Shown here piece by piece: positions 7,036 through 8,448 of a DNA stretch of 8,448 bases. Origin of the DNA: an uncultured Paraprevotella sp. (lineage in GTDB: Bacteria > Bacteroidota > Bacteroidia > Bacteroidales > Bacteroidaceae); contig CAAFWT010000219.1 in NCBI GenBank assembly GCA_900766785.1, forward strand, positions 1 through 8,448. The letters run 5' to 3'. Within the stretch, counting starts at the first letter, position 1, and the number at the start of each line of letters is the position of its first letter. The notes beneath the pieces are model-generated. The model was not told where the DNA came from, did no database searches, and saw only the letters and a program-made list of their open reading frames with translations. The position numbers were made by a program, and so were the translations under genes.

Positions 7036-7251
7036 ATGAAAGCTTTGAATTTTGTGATTGGCTTCATTAGCGGTGCTGCCATAGGTGCTACATGCGGATT
7101 GCTCTTTGCTCCCGAGAAGGGAAGCGACCTGCGTGAGAAGATAGCAGAGGCTCTACGCAAGCGTGGCATCCGTCTGAACCGTCAGGAGATGGCAGACCTG
7201 GTGGATGAAATCGCCGAAGAGTTACAGTCAACTAAGGACGCAGAGCAGTAA
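7036..7251 (+). CDS. YtxH-domain small membrane protein
   Basis: Encodes 71 residues. One N-terminal membrane segment (about 4-25) carries glycines every fourth residue (G9, G13, G17, G21), a glycine zipper that would support helix packing or oligomers. It runs into the YtxH signature LLFAPEKGSDLREKI (22-36). The remainder is a charged, probably helical, soluble tail ending TKDAEQ. YtxH-family genes in Bacillus are stress-induced; no biochemical function is established. It is first in a three-gene operon, eight bases before the holin-like gene. By position and type (small membrane-anchored helix ahead of a YqjE-like gene) it resembles proteobacterial YqjD, a membrane-anchored ribosome-binding protein, though YqjD anchors through its C-terminus. 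That comparison is inference. Confidence 0.88.
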   Translation: MKALNFVIGFISGAAIGATCGLLFAPEKGSDLREKIAEALRKRGIRLNRQEMADLVDEIAEELQSTKDAEQ

Positions 7252-7259
7252 TACCGCAT

Positions 7260-7646
7260 ATGCCAGCTAAGGGAGATACCACGGGGAACAGCCGAGACCT
7301 GCATGCCATTACCCAGGAGGTGAAGCACTACCTGCAATTGCAGAAGCGCTACATGGCTCTTGATGCTGTAGAGAAAGTCACGAGACTGCTTTCTGCAGTG
7401 GCTGTTGCTGTGGTGTGCCTCATACTGGGTGCCATGATTCTCTTCTTCACCTTGTATGCCCTGGCCGAATGGATTGGGGCTCTGTTGGGCAGCGCTGCTG
7501 CCGGTTTCCTTATCGTGGCCATCATCTTACTGGTCATGGCCATGGTATTCTTCAGCCACAGACAGCAATGGGTGGTACAGCCCCTGGCACGCTTGATGGC
7601 TGGATTGTTCTTGGAAGAAGAAGAAGAGGAGGAGGAGATAAAATGA
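7260..7646 (+). CDS. Holin-like YqjE-type (Phage_holin_3_6) membrane protein
   Basis: Encodes 128 residues. A polar N-terminal helix (about 10-40) precedes two membrane helices (about 43-65 and 72-97) joined by a short turn with W71. A short amphipathic stretch (100-118) and eight consecutive glutamates (119-126, then IK) follow. The layout matches the chromosomal holin superfamily III/YqjE group; despite the name there is no lysis gene or other phage gene nearby, so it is probably not a phage holin. The ATG at 7260 follows the YtxH stop by eight bases without a Shine-Dalgarno sequence, suggesting reinitiation. Its stop overlaps the next start by four bases (ATGA, 7643-7646). Function is unknown; an envelope or stress role is inferred from the company it keeps. 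Confidence 0.85.
   Translation: MPAKGDTTGNSRDLHAITQEVKHYLQLQKRYMALDAVEKVTRLLSAVAVAVVCLILGAMILFFTLYALAEWIGALLGSAAAGFLIVAIILLVMAMVFFSHRQQWVVQPLARLMAGLFLEEEEEEEEIK
7626..7637 (+). promoter_or_regulatory. Shine-Dalgarno sequence inside the poly-Glu codons
   Basis: Four GAG codons produce GAGGAGGAGGAG, containing GGAGG-type matches to the anti-Shine-Dalgarno sequence five bases before the ATG at 7643. The preceding four Glu codons are all GAA. The site supports the overlapping start at 7643. Confidence 0.7.
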
Positions 7647-7906
7647 GAAGGTTGTCTGCAAGTCCCGACGTATTGCTGTCTATACGTAGGCAGAAGAGAT
7701 TGCTTCGGCAGGAGATATCTGCATCACAGACCTTGATTAAGGACTCTATACATGCACTGATGTCACCTGTGTCAGACATCAGCAGGAGAGGAAATGGCAT
7801 AAGCAAGTTTGTGAGCAGAGGATTGGCCATCTATGAAGGCATCCGAATAGGATTGCGTATCATACGCGCCACACGCACGCTCTTCGGTAAGCGAAGGCGC
7901 AGATAG
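7643..7906 (+). CDS. Small basic protein, third gene of the YtxH/holin-like operon
   Basis: Encodes 87 residues from the ATG at 7643, which overlaps the previous stop by four bases and follows a strong Shine-Dalgarno sequence, so translation is probably coupled. The protein is very basic: RRQKRLLRQ near 15-23, RGLAIYEGIRIGLRIIRATRTLFG at 59-82 and the tail KRRRR. There is no clear membrane helix; 52-81 could be an amphipathic helix that binds membrane or RNA. I do not recognise it firmly. In size, charge, operon position and general pattern (Arg/Lys-rich start, a small-hydrophobic-basic final third) it resembles E. coli YqjK, which follows yqjE, but the similarity is by eye and weak. The frame stays open upstream to 7415 inside the preceding gene; that part is a shadow. 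Confidence 0.75.
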   Translation: MRRLSASPDVLLSIRRQKRLLRQEISASQTLIKDSIHALMSPVSDISRRGNGISKFVSRGLAIYEGIRIGLRIIRATRTLFGKRRRR

Positions 7907-7924
7907 ACCTACATCAACACACAG

Positions 7925-7970
7925 AGGAATCCGGAAGCGTTTCATAAATGCTTTCGGATTCCTGCTTTTT
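7925..7970 (+). terminator. Intrinsic terminator of the YtxH/holin-like operon
   Basis: AGGAATCCGGAAGC pairs with GCTTTCGGATTCCT with one G-T wobble, and GTTT/AAAT extends the stem to about 18 pairs around a three-base CAT loop. The TGCTTTTT run follows. It begins 19 bases after the last stop codon. The opposite side lacks a T-run, so it acts on the plus strand only. Confidence 0.92.
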
Positions 7971-8015
7971 CAATCCATGGTGGAGTCTGTGGTTGAACAG
8001 AATTTTCTCTTATCG

Positions 8016-8067
8016 TCATTTCATGGCATGATACCATCATTTCATGACATGATATCATCATTTCATG
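8016..8067. repeat. 21-bp tandem repeat, about 2.5 copies, with imperfect dyads
   Basis: Two full units (8016-8036, 8037-8057) and a 10-base partial unit (8058-8067) begin TCATTTCATG. The full copies differ at only two places. Each holds a 15-base imperfect dyad: ATGGCATGATACCAT at 8023-8037 and ATGACATGATATCAT at 8044-8058. The two differences (8026 G versus 8047 A; 8034 C versus 8055 T) fall at paired positions, so the dyad is kept in both copies. Confidence 0.85.
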
Positions 8068-8170
8068 CTGTGTTTGGTTTGAGGCACATATAGGGATAAG
8101 GCGGCTAAGGTAATAGGGCTCAGCGGACAAACAAGGGGGAAAGGGATTCCACTACAGACGTCTTTTCACC

Positions 8171-8293
8171 GCAAACGTTTACGATGGCGGATGCAAACGT
8201 TTACAATGGCGGGTGCAAACGTTTACGATGGCGGGTGCAAACGTTTACGATGGCGGATGCAAACGTTTGCGATGGCGGATGCAAACGTTTACG
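8171..8293. repeat. 22-bp tandem repeat, about 5.6 copies, centred on AAACGTTT
   Basis: Five full units start at 8171, 8193, 8215, 8237 and 8259, and a 13-base partial unit covers 8281-8293. Each begins GCAAACGTTT, and full units continue with a variant of ACGATGGCGGAT. Copies differ at three places (8181+n A/G, 8183+n G/A, 8191+n A/G). The self-complementary octamer AAACGTTT is invariant in all six; unit five has a perfect 12-base palindrome, GCAAACGTTTGC, and the others a near-perfect one. There are no spacers, so it is not CRISPR. Confidence 0.95.
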
Positions 8294-8435
8294 GGAAAAA
8301 GCACATTCTTTTGGGGAATCGGACCCTATCCGGCCCATGTCTGTTCCCATAAGCATCCTACAGCTCCAGAGAAAGGCCCTGGGGGAAGACTTCGCTCCTG
8401 CCCTACTTGGTCTGGAAATCTATCATGCGAGCAAT

Positions 8436-8448
8436 AGATCGGAAGAGC
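8436..8448 (+). other. Illumina adapter remnant
   Basis: The window ends in AGATCGGAAGAGC, the 13-base common start of Illumina TruSeq adapters. It is almost certainly untrimmed adapter at a contig end, not genomic DNA. Any frame reading into these bases is artificial. Confidence 0.93.

Larger units (their letters stand above)
7971..8435. other. Gene-free region with two tandem arrays
   Basis: No convincing gene lies between the terminator and the contig end. The region holds a 21-bp repeat (8016-8067), a 22-bp repeat (8171-8293), about 100 bases between them and about 140 bases after them in which I see no promoter of the TTTG/TAnnTTTG form and no RNA gene. The open frames here start at TTG or cross the repeats and are not supported. 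A ten-codon piece ending at 8403 on the minus strand could be the end of a gene entering from the right; this is unproven. Confidence 0.7.

Noticed and set aside
7260..7646. Prophage holin or lysis cassette
   Set aside because: No endolysin, spanin or other phage gene is nearby; the context fits the chromosomal YqjE-like group.
7942..8130. Minus-strand frame with a seven-residue repeat (SCHEMM) over the 21-bp array
   Set aside because: It needs a TTG start and overlaps the terminator stem; the peptide repeat only reflects that 21 is divisible by three.
8171..8293. CRISPR array
   Set aside because: Units are directly adjacent without spacers and no cas gene is present.
8213..8437. Open frame through the 22-bp repeats
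   Set aside because: A 22-bp unit is not a multiple of three and is open in several frames, and this frame ends inside the Illumina adapter.

Overview
The window reads as chromosomal DNA of a member of the Bacteroidales, most likely Prevotellaceae. The evidence is the protein sequences (a threonyl-tRNA synthetase opening MIKITFPDGS, an IF3 with a long charged C-terminal tail, a lipoprotein opening MKKTLLMGATLC with a SPOR domain), promoter-like sequences of the Bacteroidetes form TTTG-N19/20-TAnnTTTG, and mostly A-rich leaders without Shine-Dalgarno sequences. Genus is inferred from recall of family members, not from a search. The last 13 bases are the start of the standard Illumina adapter, so the window ends at the raw end of a short-read contig.

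Left and centre (1-6816, all on the minus strand, read right to left): a SPOR-domain lipoprotein, ruvX (YqgF nuclease-fold protein), def (peptide deformylase), a large secreted TPR protein, thrS, infC, rpmI and the first codons of rplT. This is a translation-centred cluster: deformylation of nascent chains, threonine charging, initiation factor 3 and two 50S proteins. The thrS-infC-rpmI-rplT core has the same order as in Escherichia coli and other bacteria. Foldable RNA lies in the thrS leader and in the infC-rpmI and rpmI-rplT gaps, where ribosomal-protein feedback control would be expected. An internal promoter candidate precedes thrS.

Centre right (6817-7035): a divergent promoter region with one Bacteroidetes-type promoter facing each way.

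Right (7036-7970, plus strand): a compact three-gene operon encoding a YtxH-type glycine-zipper membrane protein, a two-helix membrane protein of the holin-like YqjE type and a small very basic protein, closed by a strong intrinsic terminator. The layout resembles proteobacterial yqjD-yqjE-yqjK. Two of its starts carry strong Shine-Dalgarno sequences, unusual for this phylum. One of these is written into a run of eight glutamate codons at the end of the preceding gene.

Far right (7971-8435): no convincing gene. It holds two unrelated tandem arrays: about 2.5 copies of a 21-bp unit with an imperfect dyad whose two copy differences compensate each other, and about 5.6 copies of a 22-bp unit built around the self-complementary octamer AAACGTTT. 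Both periods are close to two turns of DNA. These arrays and the Shine-Dalgarno-bearing operon are the least ordinary parts of the window.
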